DNA from: Verrucomicrobiaceae bacterium
Lineage (GTDB): Bacteria; Verrucomicrobiota; Verrucomicrobiia; Verrucomicrobiales; Akkermansiaceae
Direction: 5' to 3'
Length of the DNA: 64,000 nucleotides
Assembly (NCBI GenBank): GCA_027486655.1
Contig: JAIXOR010000027.1
Location: forward strand, 1 to 64,000
The notes beneath the pieces were generated by a model, which saw only the letters and a program-made list of their open reading frames with translations, did not search any database and was not told the origin of the DNA. Shown piece after piece: positions 25,853 through 36,931 of the stretch (its first letter is position 1; each line of letters starts with the position of its first letter). Made by a program: the position numbers and the translations under genes.

Positions 25853-27067
25853 ATGGCCACCGTCACTCCCTTCGCCGCCCTCCGTCCCGATCCGAAGCTT
25901 GCCTCCAAAGTCTGCGAGCTTCCCTACGACGTCATGTCCTCCTCGGAAGCCAAGGCGATGGCCGACGGCAACGCGCTTTCCTTCCTGCGGGTCTCCAAGC
26001 CCGAGATCGACCTGCCCGAGGGCACCGATCTCTACTCGGATGCGGTTTATGCCAAGGGCGCGGAAAACTTCGGCAAGTTGATCGAAGAGGGCGTGCTGCG
26101 CCGCGACGAGTCGCCGGTGTTCCACCTCTACCGCCAGGTCATGGGCTCCCACAGCCAGATCGGGCTGGTCGCTCTCGCCAGTTGTCAGGAATACCTCGAC
26201 GGGATCGTGAAGAAACACGAGCTGACCCGCCCGGACAAGGAGGACGACCGCGTCCGCCACATCGAGACTCTCAACGCCCAGACCGGCCCCGTGTTCCTCA
26301 CCTACAAGTCCGAGCCGGAGATCGATGCACTGGTCGCCCGCATCACCGCCGCTGCTCCGGAGATCGACTTCACCGCGCCCGATGGCGTGCGTCACAGCTC
26401 GTGGCCGGTGGCGTCCCGTGAGGACATGGATTTCCTGGTGGCCGCGTTTGCAAAGATGCCCGCGCTTTACATCGCGGACGGTCATCACCGCAGTGCCGCC
26501 GCGGGCCGGGTCTATCAGAGTCGCGGCGGCGAGGGCGGCAGCTCCGGGTTTCTCACGGTCATCTTCCCGCACGACCAGATGAACATCCTTGCCTACAACC
26601 GGGTGCTCAAGGACCTCAACGGCCATTCAAGCGAGGCCATCCTTGCCGCCCTCGGCCAGGTTTTCGACATCACAGCGGACGCGGATCCGGTGCCTGCCGG
26701 AAAGCACCGCCTCGCTTTCTATCAGGAGGGCCGCTGGCACGGGCTTGTGTTCAAGCCGGAGTTCACCACCGGCCGTTCCGCGATCGATCTGCTCGACGTT
26801 TCCCTTCTCCAGACCGAGATCCTCGCTCCGCTGTTTGACATCGAAGACCCGCGCACCAGCAAGCGCATCGCCTTCGTCGGAGGCATCCGCGGCACGGCCG
26901 AACTCGAAAAACTCGTGGACTCCGGAGAATTCGCCTGCGCGTTTTCCATGTTCCCGACGGGCATCGAGGACCTCATGGAAATCGCCGACGCCGGTGGCAT
27001 CATGCCGCCGAAGAGCACCTGGTTCGAGCCGAAGCTCCGCGACGCGATGTTCTCCCACCTCATCTGA
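25853..27067 (+). CDS. DUF1015 family protein (SerK-like)
   Basis: A 404-residue cytosolic protein; the ATG at 25853 gives MATVTPFAALRPDPKLASKV, the family's usual opening. Further hallmarks are ELPYDVMSSSEAKAM, VFHLYRQVM, ALYIADGHHRSAAAGRVY and AFVGGIRGTAEL. Members of this family include archaeal free-serine kinases and the staphylococcal SbnI, so a serine kinase or ParB-like nucleotide-using activity is possible. In many bacteria it lies next to serA; here no serine pathway gene is near. It is divergent from ubiE, sharing a 112-base gap. Confidence 0.85.
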   Translation: MATVTPFAALRPDPKLASKVCELPYDVMSSSEAKAMADGNALSFLRVSKPEIDLPEGTDLYSDAVYAKGAENFGKLIEEGVLRRDESPVFHLYRQVMGSHSQIGLVALASCQEYLDGIVKKHELTRPDKEDDRVRHIETLNAQTGPVFLTYKSEPEIDALVARITAAAPEIDFTAPDGVRHSSWPVASREDMDFLVAAFAKMPALYIADGHHRSAAAGRVYQSRGGEGGSSGFLTVIFPHDQMNILAYNRVLKDLNGHSSEAILAALGQVFDITADADPVPAGKHRLAFYQEGRWHGLVFKPEFTTGRSAIDLLDVSLLQTEILAPLFDIEDPRTSKRIAFVGGIRGTAELEKLVDSGEFACAFSMFPTGIEDLMEIADAGGIMPPKSTWFEPKLRDAMFSHLI

Positions 27068-27224
27068 GGAGGGCCTTCATCCGGCATGGACGGCTGCGGT
27101 TGCGGCAGTGCTGTTTCTGAAATCAAGAAAAATCCTGCGGTGCGAGACCTCTCGCGCCCCGTGATTTCTCTGGCCAGCGGGTGGGGAAACTGCTTTCAAA
27201 AGCGCGCGGGCGATCCGTCCCGTA

Positions 27225-29126
27225 ATGATGAGCAATCCCCATTCCGGCCATCACGGCCACACACCGAAGCTTGCGGCAAGCACACTGGCCGCGCTCGGAA
27301 TCGTATTCGGAGATATCGGCACGAGCCCCCTCTATGCGTTCCGCGAATGTTTCTCCGGCCCCCACGCCGCTCCCCTCGATCCGAGGAATCTCACCGGTGC
27401 CGCATCGCTGGTCGTCTGGTCGCTGTTGCTGGTCGTGTCCGTGAAGTATCTCTTCATCATCCTCAAACTCGACAACAAGGGTGAGGGGGGGATTCTCGCG
27501 CTTTCCGCACTCATCCGCGGGGCCGTGCGCAAGCTCGGCGGCAAAGACCCGCGGCGCGCCCTCCTGCTGGGATTGGCCGGTGCGGCCTTGATCTATGCGG
27601 ACGGCATGCTCACGCCCGCCATCTCGGTGCTCAGCGCCGTGGAGGGTCTCGCCGTGAGCGCCCCGATGCTCTCCCACTGGTCGATTCCCCTCGCCGTGCT
27701 CATTCTAGCCGGTTTGTTCACCATCCAGCAGTTCGGCACCGGAAAAGTGGGCGTGCTGTTCGGCCCGGTCGTGCTCCTATGGTTCCTCACCATCGGTCTG
27801 CTCGGTGCCAAGGCCATGTTGGCCCATCCCCAGGTGCTGCTGGCACTCAGCCCGTCCGAAGGCGTGCTGTTCCTGATCCGGGAATGGAAGCATGCGTTCC
27901 CACTGCTCGCGGCGGTCTTCCTTGCAGTGACCGGTGGCGAGGCTCTCTACGCCGACCTCGGCCACTTTGGAATCAAGCCGATCCGTCTCGGTTGGTTCGT
28001 CGTGGTGCTGCCAGCCCTTGTGTTCAACTATCTGGGTCAGGCGGCCCTGCTCACCGTGGATCCCTCCGCCATCCGCAGCCCGTTTTTCCTGCTCGCCCCG
28101 GAGTATTTGCAACTCCCGCTCACCATCATGGCCACCGCTGCGGCCATCATCGCAAGCCAGGCGCTCATCTCGGGAGCTTTCTCGCTCACCACCCAGGCCA
28201 TCCAGCTCGGCTGCCTGCCGCGCTTCCGCGTCCGCTACACGTCGGAACACTCCGCCGGCCAGGTCTACGTGCCTTCCGTCAACTGGATGCTCGCCATCGC
28301 CTGTATCCTGCTCGTGGTCTCGTTCAAGACGTCCACCGCTCTCGCCGGTGCATACGGCATTGCCATCGCACTGACCATGGCGATCACCTCGATCCTCTTC
28401 TACGCCGCCGCGCGCACCGCGTGGCGCTGGTCCTTTGCAAAGGCCGCCTCGCTCACGCTGCTCTTCCTGTTGCTTGATGGTGCCTTCCTCGCCGCCAACA
28501 CCCTGAAGATCATCCACGGCGGATGGTTCCCGCTGGTCATCGGCATCGTGGTCATGGGCCTCATGCTCATCTGGATCTGGGGCCGCGCCCGCCTCTTTGT
28601 CCGCATCTCCCAGGAATCCCTGCCTGTTGAAAACCTGCTCAAGGACCTCGGAAAGGGCAAGATCCACCGGGTCTCCGGCACTGCGATCTACATGAGCGGA
28701 AAAGGCACGCAGGTGCCCACCGCGCTTCTTCACAACCTCAAGCACAACCAGGTCATCCACGAGCGGGTCATGCTGCTCCATGTGATGACCCTCGATCAAC
28801 CACACGCCGCGCGGCGGGAGATGCTCGACTATCAGGAACTCGGCGAAGGATTCCACCGCGTGACCCTCAAGTTCGGCTTTGCCGACAATCCCGAGGTCCC
28901 CGGAGCCCTCAAGGATCTTCTGCCCGCCGAGCTCCGCTTCAATCCCGGCAAGGCCACCTACTTCCTCGGTCGCGAGACCTACGGTGTGGGCAGGAAGGCC
29001 GGTTTGTTCGACCGCGTGCGTCTCTTCCTCTTTGCCATGATGGCCCGCAACGCCTCGCCCGCGACCGCTTACTTCCAGCTGCCGCCTGGCCGTGTGGTGG
29101 AGTTGGGCGCGCAGATCACCTTATAA
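27225..29126 (+). CDS. kup: Kup-type potassium uptake permease
   Basis: Proton-coupled K+ importer of the KUP/HAK family in the inner membrane. It has 633 residues: twelve predicted transmembrane helices in the first 450, starting with the family signature ALGIVFGDIGTSPLYAF, then KGEGGILALSALI and YADGMLTPAISVLSAVEG. The cytoplasmic C-terminal domain (about 480-633) has the usual VERVMLLHV-like HERVMLLHVMTL. I see no c-di-AMP riboswitch in the 158-base leader. The last sense codon is TTA, one of the few outside a TGTTAG word. Confidence 0.94.
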   Translation: MMSNPHSGHHGHTPKLAASTLAALGIVFGDIGTSPLYAFRECFSGPHAAPLDPRNLTGAASLVVWSLLLVVSVKYLFIILKLDNKGEGGILALSALIRGAVRKLGGKDPRRALLLGLAGAALIYADGMLTPAISVLSAVEGLAVSAPMLSHWSIPLAVLILAGLFTIQQFGTGKVGVLFGPVVLLWFLTIGLLGAKAMLAHPQVLLALSPSEGVLFLIREWKHAFPLLAAVFLAVTGGEALYADLGHFGIKPIRLGWFVVVLPALVFNYLGQAALLTVDPSAIRSPFFLLAPEYLQLPLTIMATAAAIIASQALISGAFSLTTQAIQLGCLPRFRVRYTSEHSAGQVYVPSVNWMLAIACILLVVSFKTSTALAGAYGIAIALTMAITSILFYAAARTAWRWSFAKAASLTLLFLLLDGAFLAANTLKIIHGGWFPLVIGIVVMGLMLIWIWGRARLFVRISQESLPVENLLKDLGKGKIHRVSGTAIYMSGKGTQVPTALLHNLKHNQVIHERVMLLHVMTLDQPHAARREMLDYQELGEGFHRVTLKFGFADNPEVPGALKDLLPAELRFNPGKATYFLGRETYGVGRKAGLFDRVRLFLFAMMARNASPATAYFQLPPGRVVELGAQITL

Positions 29127-29187
29127 TCCGCGCCTGTCCTCGCATCCGCCATTTTCGCATTGTCCGGACCACCTCCGTTGATACTTC

Positions 29188-30357
29188 GTGGCCATCCAAC
29201 CGCCACTTTCCATCACCGGCCTGGGCGCGCTTTCCGCCCTTGGAAACGACGTGTCATCCCACCATCGCGCCGTGATGGAGGGCCGTGCGTCCTTCCGTCC
29301 GCTGGCCGGTTTGTTAGGAAATGACAGTCCGCACGCCCGGCTCCCCGCCGCCTGGATCGAGGACCGCCGCATGCTCACCCACCGCAAGTGGAGCCCCGCC
29401 ACCATGGCCGCGCTGCACGTGGCCGGCCAGGCCGTCGCCGCGGCCTCGTGGTCCGCGGCCGACCTGAAGGACGCCGCACTCGTGCTCGGCACCAGCCGCG
29501 GCAATGCGGCGGGTTGGCTGGGCCCGTGGCCGGGCCGCAGGCCGTTCCGCCTGATGGCCGCCAGCAACACCATTCACAGCGAGCCGGCCTCCGCCATCAG
29601 CATCGAGTTCGGCATCACCGGCCCCAATCATGTCCTTGCCTCCGGATGCGCCGCGGGGCTCGACGCCATCGGCATCGCCATGATGCTTGTGCGCTGCGGC
29701 ATGGCTCCCCGTGCCCTCGCCGTGGCGGTGGATCTGCCGCTGGTGCCTCTGCTGTTGGACAACTACGCCGCCTCCGGCATTCTAACAGACAGCTTCTCGC
29801 CGGATCCCTATCATCCGGACACCCGCGGATTCATCCCTGCGGAAGGTGCCGCCGCTCTGACGATCGAACCCGGCTCCGGGGACTTCGTCCGGCTTCATCA
29901 TTACGGTTGCAACTCGGATGCCGCGGACGCCGTGGGCATCCCCAAAAACGGGGGGAACACTCCCGATCTCTTCCAGGCAGCCGAGGCGGCCGGCCTGCAT
30001 GCGGCGTCGGTATGTCCCCACGCCACCGGCACCGCCGTGCAGCGCGCCGCGGATCCTGCGGCGCTGCGCAGGGCCTTTCCGAATGAGCTTCCAGGCCTGC
30101 ATCTTCTCAAGCCCATCCTCGGCCACTCCATCGGTGCAAGCGGCCTGCTCGAAAGCGTGGTCCTCGCAAGCTTCCTCGAAAAAGGGCTGCTCCCGCCCAA
30201 TGTGGCGGGTCTTCACGCGCCGGAGGGCTTCCGTCTTCCCTCATCACCGGACCCCGCCACGGGCCCGGTTGCCAAGCTTTCCCACGGCATGGGCGGACAC
30301 AATGCGATGATTGTTCTAACATCACCGGGCTGCGATATGAATGGTGGCAGGGGATGA
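29188..30357 (+). CDS. Beta-ketoacyl synthase-like protein, orphan
   Basis: A thiolase-fold condensing enzyme of 389 residues, starting at GTG 29188. The catalytic triad is present: C154 in LASGCAAGLDA, H278 in CPHATGTAV, and K308/H313 in LKPILGHSIGASG. This is the FabF/KAS layout, but with many deletions and substitutions elsewhere. No ACP, acyltransferase or reductase gene is beside it. It may serve an aryl polyene or other specialised lipid pathway whose genes lie elsewhere, or be a diverged FabF. It holds two of the TCTGTTAG-type words discussed in the findings, and a third TGTTAG near its start. Confidence 0.82.
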   Translation: MAIQPPLSITGLGALSALGNDVSSHHRAVMEGRASFRPLAGLLGNDSPHARLPAAWIEDRRMLTHRKWSPATMAALHVAGQAVAAASWSAADLKDAALVLGTSRGNAAGWLGPWPGRRPFRLMAASNTIHSEPASAISIEFGITGPNHVLASGCAAGLDAIGIAMMLVRCGMAPRALAVAVDLPLVPLLLDNYAASGILTDSFSPDPYHPDTRGFIPAEGAAALTIEPGSGDFVRLHHYGCNSDAADAVGIPKNGGNTPDLFQAAEAAGLHAASVCPHATGTAVQRAADPAALRRAFPNELPGLHLLKPILGHSIGASGLLESVVLASFLEKGLLPPNVAGLHAPEGFRLPSSPDPATGPVAKLSHGMGGHNAMIVLTSPGCDMNGGRG

Positions 30358-30487
30358 TTTCATCTTCAGATGTCATGATTTCCCGCTGATGCACGTCCTG
30401 GAGTGCTTTCTATCCGCCGGATGGGCCCGCGGGCTTTACAAATAAAGACTTGCGGGAGGCCGCCCAGCCCATAGCTTGGGGCCCGTC

Positions 30488-31171
30488 ATGAGTACCAAAA
30501 GTAAAAAGTCGCCAGGCACCGGAGTGAGATATTCCGATGCGCAGAAGCAGGAGATCGTGGACTTCGTGTCCCAGTATAACTCGAAAAACGGCCGTGGTGG
30601 TCAGAGCGCCGCCGCCAAGAAGTTCAACGTGACCCAGCTCACCATCTCCGCATGGCTCAAGGCCGCCGGCGTGAAGAAGCCCAAGGCCGCGAAGGCTCCC
30701 AAGGCTGAGAAAGCCGCGAAAGCACCGAAGGCAGCGAAGGCTCCCAAGGCTGAGAAGGCCGCGAAAGCACCGAAGGCCGCCAAGGCACCGAAAGCCGCGA
30801 AGGCTCCCAAGGAAGGTGTCAACAGCAAGAAGGGCATGCGCTACACCTCCGAGCAAAAGCAGGAGGTCATCGATTTCGTGAATTCCTGGAATGCTTCCAA
30901 GGGCCGTGGCGGTCAAAGCCAGGCTGCGAAGAAGTTCAACCTTTCCGTCCTCACCGTTTCCTCCTGGTTGAAGAGCGGTGGTACCTCCAAGCGTGCGCCG
31001 AAGGCTCTGGTGATCAGCAGCCCCGCCGCCATTGCCGTTCCTTCGAGCCTTTCCTCCAAGGTCTCCTCGCTCCTTCAAGTGGGCGACCAGATCCGCAAGG
31101 CCGAGATCGAACTCCAGCAGCTCCGCACCAAGTACGATGCCATCGCGTCGTCGGTCCGCGCTGCTCTCTGA
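30488..31171 (+). CDS. Tandem-HTH protein with histone H1-like linker
   Basis: A 227-residue basic protein; ATG at 30488. Two closely similar helix-turn-helix units (about 14-60 and 118-163), each RYS/T-x-x-QKQE-I/V-V/I-DFV followed by GRGGQSxAAKKFN and a WLK end, resemble the transposase orfA-type HTH. Between them lies a 50-residue lysine/alanine/proline linker built of KAPKAAKA-type repeats, like histone H1 tails. The C-terminus (190-227, QIRKAEIELQQLRTKYDAIA) is a likely coiled coil. No catalytic domain is present, so it is not a transposase. A nucleoid-associated architectural protein bridging two sites is the best inference. It has a strong terminator. Confidence 0.8.
   Translation: MSTKSKKSPGTGVRYSDAQKQEIVDFVSQYNSKNGRGGQSAAAKKFNVTQLTISAWLKAAGVKKPKAAKAPKAEKAAKAPKAAKAPKAEKAAKAPKAAKAPKAAKAPKEGVNSKKGMRYTSEQKQEVIDFVNSWNASKGRGGQSQAAKKFNLSVLTVSSWLKSGGTSKRAPKALVISSPAAIAVPSSLSSKVSSLLQVGDQIRKAEIELQQLRTKYDAIASSVRAAL
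30691..30812 (+). repeat. 45 bp tandem repeat encoding the KAPKAAKA linker
   Basis: Two near-identical 45-base units (30691-30735 and 30736-30780) plus a partial third, all in frame within the tandem-HTH gene. Unit 2 differs from unit 1 at two positions. It may be length-variable between strains. Confidence 0.85.
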
Positions 31172-31206
31172 GGTTTCCCCGGATTCACATCACAATCACT
31201 TCTCAG

Positions 31207-31238
31207 GAAGCCGCCCCGCAATGGGCGGCTTCTTTGTT
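31207..31238 (+). terminator. Intrinsic terminator after the tandem-HTH gene
   Basis: A perfect 10 bp stem, GAAGCCGCCC (31207-31216) with GGGCGGCTTC (31223-31232), loop CGCAAT, followed by TTTGTTTT. It lies 36 bases after the stop. Confidence 0.9.
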
Positions 31239-31274
31239 TTCAGGCGGGATCGCCGATCCGGGTGGTGCCGGTGT

Positions 31275-31808
31275 TCAGCCGTCCCGCCAGTCGATGCCGG
31301 TGCGCATGTCCATCCAGCGCATGGCTTCGCCCTCGAAGACGAAGCGCCCGTGGAATCCCGTCTCCGAGATCACCAGCGGCAGCCAGTGGCGGTCGTCCTC
31401 CCACATTCTTCCATAGGGGATCTGGTCGAGCGGCGTCCATGCGGGCACCGCCTCGTCGGTCTCGGTGGGCTCGCCCACATGATCGTCCGCGCGGTAGACG
31501 TGGCAGAGGATGTCCGGGCAATCGGACATGGCGAACCAGAGCTCACCCAGTTTGCGGGAGTTGACCGGAGAAATGAGCAGTTCCTCGCGGGTCTCACGGA
31601 TCACGGCCTCCAGCGGAGTCTCACCGGGATCGATCTTGCCTCCCGGACCATTCATCTTGCCGGCACCCAGGCCGCGCTTCTTCTCGATCAGGAGAATCGA
31701 GCCGTCCTTGATGATGAACATCAGGGTGGCGTGGATGACTCCCTGCCAGGAGCTCCAATCGATCGGTGAGGGTGTGCCGTGTGGTGAGGCTGTGTCCATG
31801 GCATGCAT
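31275..31808 (-). CDS. MTH1-like Nudix hydrolase (8-oxo-dGTP diphosphatase)
   Basis: Removes oxidised purine nucleotides from the pool. It has 177 residues; ATG at 31808 or at 31799 (MDTAS). The Nudix box is GGKIDPGETPLEAVIRETREEL with all acidic ligands, but the closing GU is replaced by LI. Outside the box it follows human MTH1/NUDT1 closely in pattern: KMNGPGGK, VGEPTETDEAVPAW, LDQIPYGRMWEDDRHWLPL and FHGRFVFEG. This makes it an MTH1-type rather than an E. coli MutT-type enzyme. Single gene. Confidence 0.88.
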   Translation of the reverse strand: MHAMDTASPHGTPSPIDWSSWQGVIHATLMFIIKDGSILLIEKKRGLGAGKMNGPGGKIDPGETPLEAVIRETREELLISPVNSRKLGELWFAMSDCPDILCHVYRADDHVGEPTETDEAVPAWTPLDQIPYGRMWEDDRHWLPLVISETGFHGRFVFEGEAMRWMDMRTGIDWRDG

Positions 31809-31838
31809 TCGTGTGGGAACCTGCCTCCCTTTCCAGGC

Positions 31839-34670
<2,832 letters not shown>

Positions 34671-34851
34671 GGGCGGGGTGATTGAGGGGCTGTGGAGAAT
34701 TCAAAGGCAGTGGAACAAACGGAACGCCCCCTCCATAGTGGAAATCGCTCCCGGCGCAACCCCGGCCCTCCGGAAAATGACGGAAAATCACCCGGGGCCA
34801 TCGCTCATGGCCTATTGACCGGCACCCTTGGCCAAGGCCTCCGCCCGCATG

Positions 34852-35658
34852 TTAGGGCGAGGCGGGCAGGCGTCTCGCGTCCTTGATCGCCTTGCGCTGG
34901 AGCCTGTCTCTCGCCGATTCGATCGATTCCCACAATCCCGGAGCGAAGCGCTCCGTGAACCCGTGCCCGCCGAGCCAGGCCGAGAGTGTGGCCAGATCGT
35001 TCTCATCTCCGAGAAACTCGGCCATTTCTTCGATGAGAGGATCGGTTTCCACCATCCCTTCCGGCAGGAAACCTGCGGCACCCAGCCAGGCCTTGATCGC
35101 CTTGCGGGCCTCATGGAAGTCCTCTTCGCCGCGGCGTTTCATGCGGGAGCAGCGTTTGGCGAGGCGGCGTTGCAGGCGCCGCGCTCCTCCGCGCAGGCGT
35201 TCGGCAAGATCTTCGGCGGGAAGCCCATCGAGCTCGGCGCGGGCGGCAGCCACACGCTCCAGGCACCAGGCCACGGTTTCCTCCGGCGGGCGTCTTGCCG
35301 CCGCGTGCGTATGCACGTCCAGCAGGCCGGCGATCGCCGCAGCCACGGCGGGATCCTCGGCCCACCCGAGTTTGGTCCACGTGCTTTGACGCGAGACCGC
35401 ATCCCTGGGGCCGGAGAGCAGTCGGCCGATGGCTTGGATTTCCGATGCCGCGGATTTCTCAAGACGGAACAGGAAGAAGCCCCCGCGCAGGGATTTTCCG
35501 AGTTTGCGGATGGCGTGAACTTCCTCAGCCACCCGTCCTTGCGAGTCCAGCAACCCATGCAGCAGTCCCTTCATCCGGTCGCAGCCATCCGCCAGCCTCT
35601 GCCTCGCCGCCTGCGCATCTTCGTCCGTCATCGATTTCATCGCAAAATGTGAAAGCAT
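34852..35658 (-). CDS. CHAD domain protein
   Basis: A 268-residue, all-alpha, Arg/Lys-rich protein of the CHAD family, which binds inorganic polyphosphate through conserved basic and His residues. Two symmetric repeats show the hallmark: EVHAIRKLGKSLRGGFFLF (about 45-63) and DFHEARKAIKAWLGAAGFL (about 178-196). No CYTH (triphosphatase) domain is fused or adjacent. A polyphosphate-granule or phosphate-storage role is plausible; a phoR/phoB pair lies 15 kb away. It is transcribed away from nagA. Confidence 0.85.
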   Translation of the reverse strand: MLSHFAMKSMTDEDAQAARQRLADGCDRMKGLLHGLLDSQGRVAEEVHAIRKLGKSLRGGFFLFRLEKSAASEIQAIGRLLSGPRDAVSRQSTWTKLGWAEDPAVAAAIAGLLDVHTHAAARRPPEETVAWCLERVAAARAELDGLPAEDLAERLRGGARRLQRRLAKRCSRMKRRGEEDFHEARKAIKAWLGAAGFLPEGMVETDPLIEEMAEFLGDENDLATLSAWLGGHGFTERFAPGLWESIESARDRLQRKAIKDARRLPASP

Positions 35659-35727
35659 GGATCATGCGCCTTGTCATCGGCGATCGTGTGACAAATGATC
35701 CGTTCGTTCTTTTTGTATCGATTCGCC

Positions 35728-36867
35728 ATGAAAACCTTGATCACCAACGCCCGCATTGTCTCCCCCGATCTGGATCTCTCCGGATCCTCCCTGTTGATCG
35801 AAAACGACCGCATCTCCCAGCTAATCCAGCCCGGAGTGCCGCTTCCCGCCGCGGATGCGGTCATCGACGCCGCCGGCCGCATGGTCATGCCCGGGTTCTT
35901 CGACATCCACTGCCACGGTGCGGACCGCAACGACGTCTGCGACAACACGGTGGAAGCCATCCGCCACATCGCGATGCGCAAACTGCAGGAAGGCGTCACC
36001 ACCTGGCTGCCCACCACCCTGACCCAGCCTCAGGACAAGCTGGAGGAGATCGCCGCGAAGTGCGCCGAATACATGGCCAACCCGGAGTTCTGCCGCACGC
36101 CGGGCCTGCATGTGGAGGGGCCCTTCATCAATCGCAAGAACGCAGGCGCACAGAATCCGGAATACGTCCGCCCGCCGAACTTCGACGAGCTCAAGCGCAT
36201 CCACGATATCGCACCCGCAAGGATTGTCTCTCTGGCCCCCGACATCGAGGGTGCCGATGAAGTGATCCGCCGTGCCGCGGAAATCGGCATCACGAGTTCC
36301 GCAGCCCACACCTCCAGCACTGCTGAGCGGATTTTCGAGGCCAAGAAAGCCGGGCTCAGGCACCTCACCCATTTCTGCAACGCGATGACCCCGGTGCACC
36401 ATCGCGAGATCGGCGTGGTCGGCGCCGGGTTCCTGGACGATTCACTGATGATCGAACTCATCGGCGATGGCATCCATCTGTGTCCGGACATGCTGCGCCT
36501 CATTTTCAAGATTGTTCCGATCGACCGCCTCATGCTCATCACCGACTCGATGGCGGCCTCGTGGATCGGCGAAGGAGAAGTGATGCTGGGCGGTCTCGCC
36601 GTGCTGGTGAAGGATGGCAAGGCGGTGCTCAAGGAAGGCGGTGCCCTCGCTGGTTCCGCCCTGCTTTACAACGAAGGCGTCCGCAACGTCGCCGAGATCA
36701 CCGGCATCCCGCTCTCCCAGCTGGTCAAGGCCACTTCCTGGAACCAGGCCCGCTCGCTGGGCATGGAAGGCTACGGCAAACTCGAGCCCGGATTCATCGC
36801 GGACATCGTCATCCTCGATCCGGACTTCTCGGTGTGGAAAACCCTCGTCGGCGGCGAGCCTCGCTGA
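35728..36867 (+). CDS. nagA: N-acetylglucosamine-6-phosphate deacetylase
   Basis: Converts GlcNAc-6-P to GlcN-6-P and acetate in amino-sugar and cell-wall recycling. ATG at 35728, 379 residues. Amidohydrolase fold: metal site VMPGFFDIHCHGAD, LHVEGPFINRKNAGAQ (Glu), AAHTSSTAE (His), HFCNAMTPVHHRE (His) and LITDSMAAS (catalytic Asp). ATSWNQARSLGMEGYGKLE is the family's C-terminal motif. nagB is not adjacent. recQ begins 65 bases downstream on the same strand. Confidence 0.93.
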   Translation: MKTLITNARIVSPDLDLSGSSLLIENDRISQLIQPGVPLPAADAVIDAAGRMVMPGFFDIHCHGADRNDVCDNTVEAIRHIAMRKLQEGVTTWLPTTLTQPQDKLEEIAAKCAEYMANPEFCRTPGLHVEGPFINRKNAGAQNPEYVRPPNFDELKRIHDIAPARIVSLAPDIEGADEVIRRAAEIGITSSAAHTSSTAERIFEAKKAGLRHLTHFCNAMTPVHHREIGVVGAGFLDDSLMIELIGDGIHLCPDMLRLIFKIVPIDRLMLITDSMAASWIGEGEVMLGGLAVLVKDGKAVLKEGGALAGSALLYNEGVRNVAEITGIPLSQLVKATSWNQARSLGMEGYGKLEPGFIADIVILDPDFSVWKTLVGGEPR

Positions 36868-36931
36868 TGTCCTGCGCGCGCCGCCCGATCCGGGGTTTTC
36901 AAACGCCTCGGGTCCGTGCAGCATCGCCGCC

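Noticed and set aside
27068-27224. c-di-AMP (ydaO-type) riboswitch ahead of kup
   Set aside because: The leader is too short and lacks the expected conserved core.
30488-31171. Transposase orfA
   Set aside because: Two HTH units, an H1-like linker and a coiled coil, with no terminal repeats or orfB nearby, do not fit an insertion sequence.
34671-34851. Glycine riboswitch ahead of gcvP
   Set aside because: I could not find the conserved purine-rich junction or tandem aptamer pattern on the minus strand.
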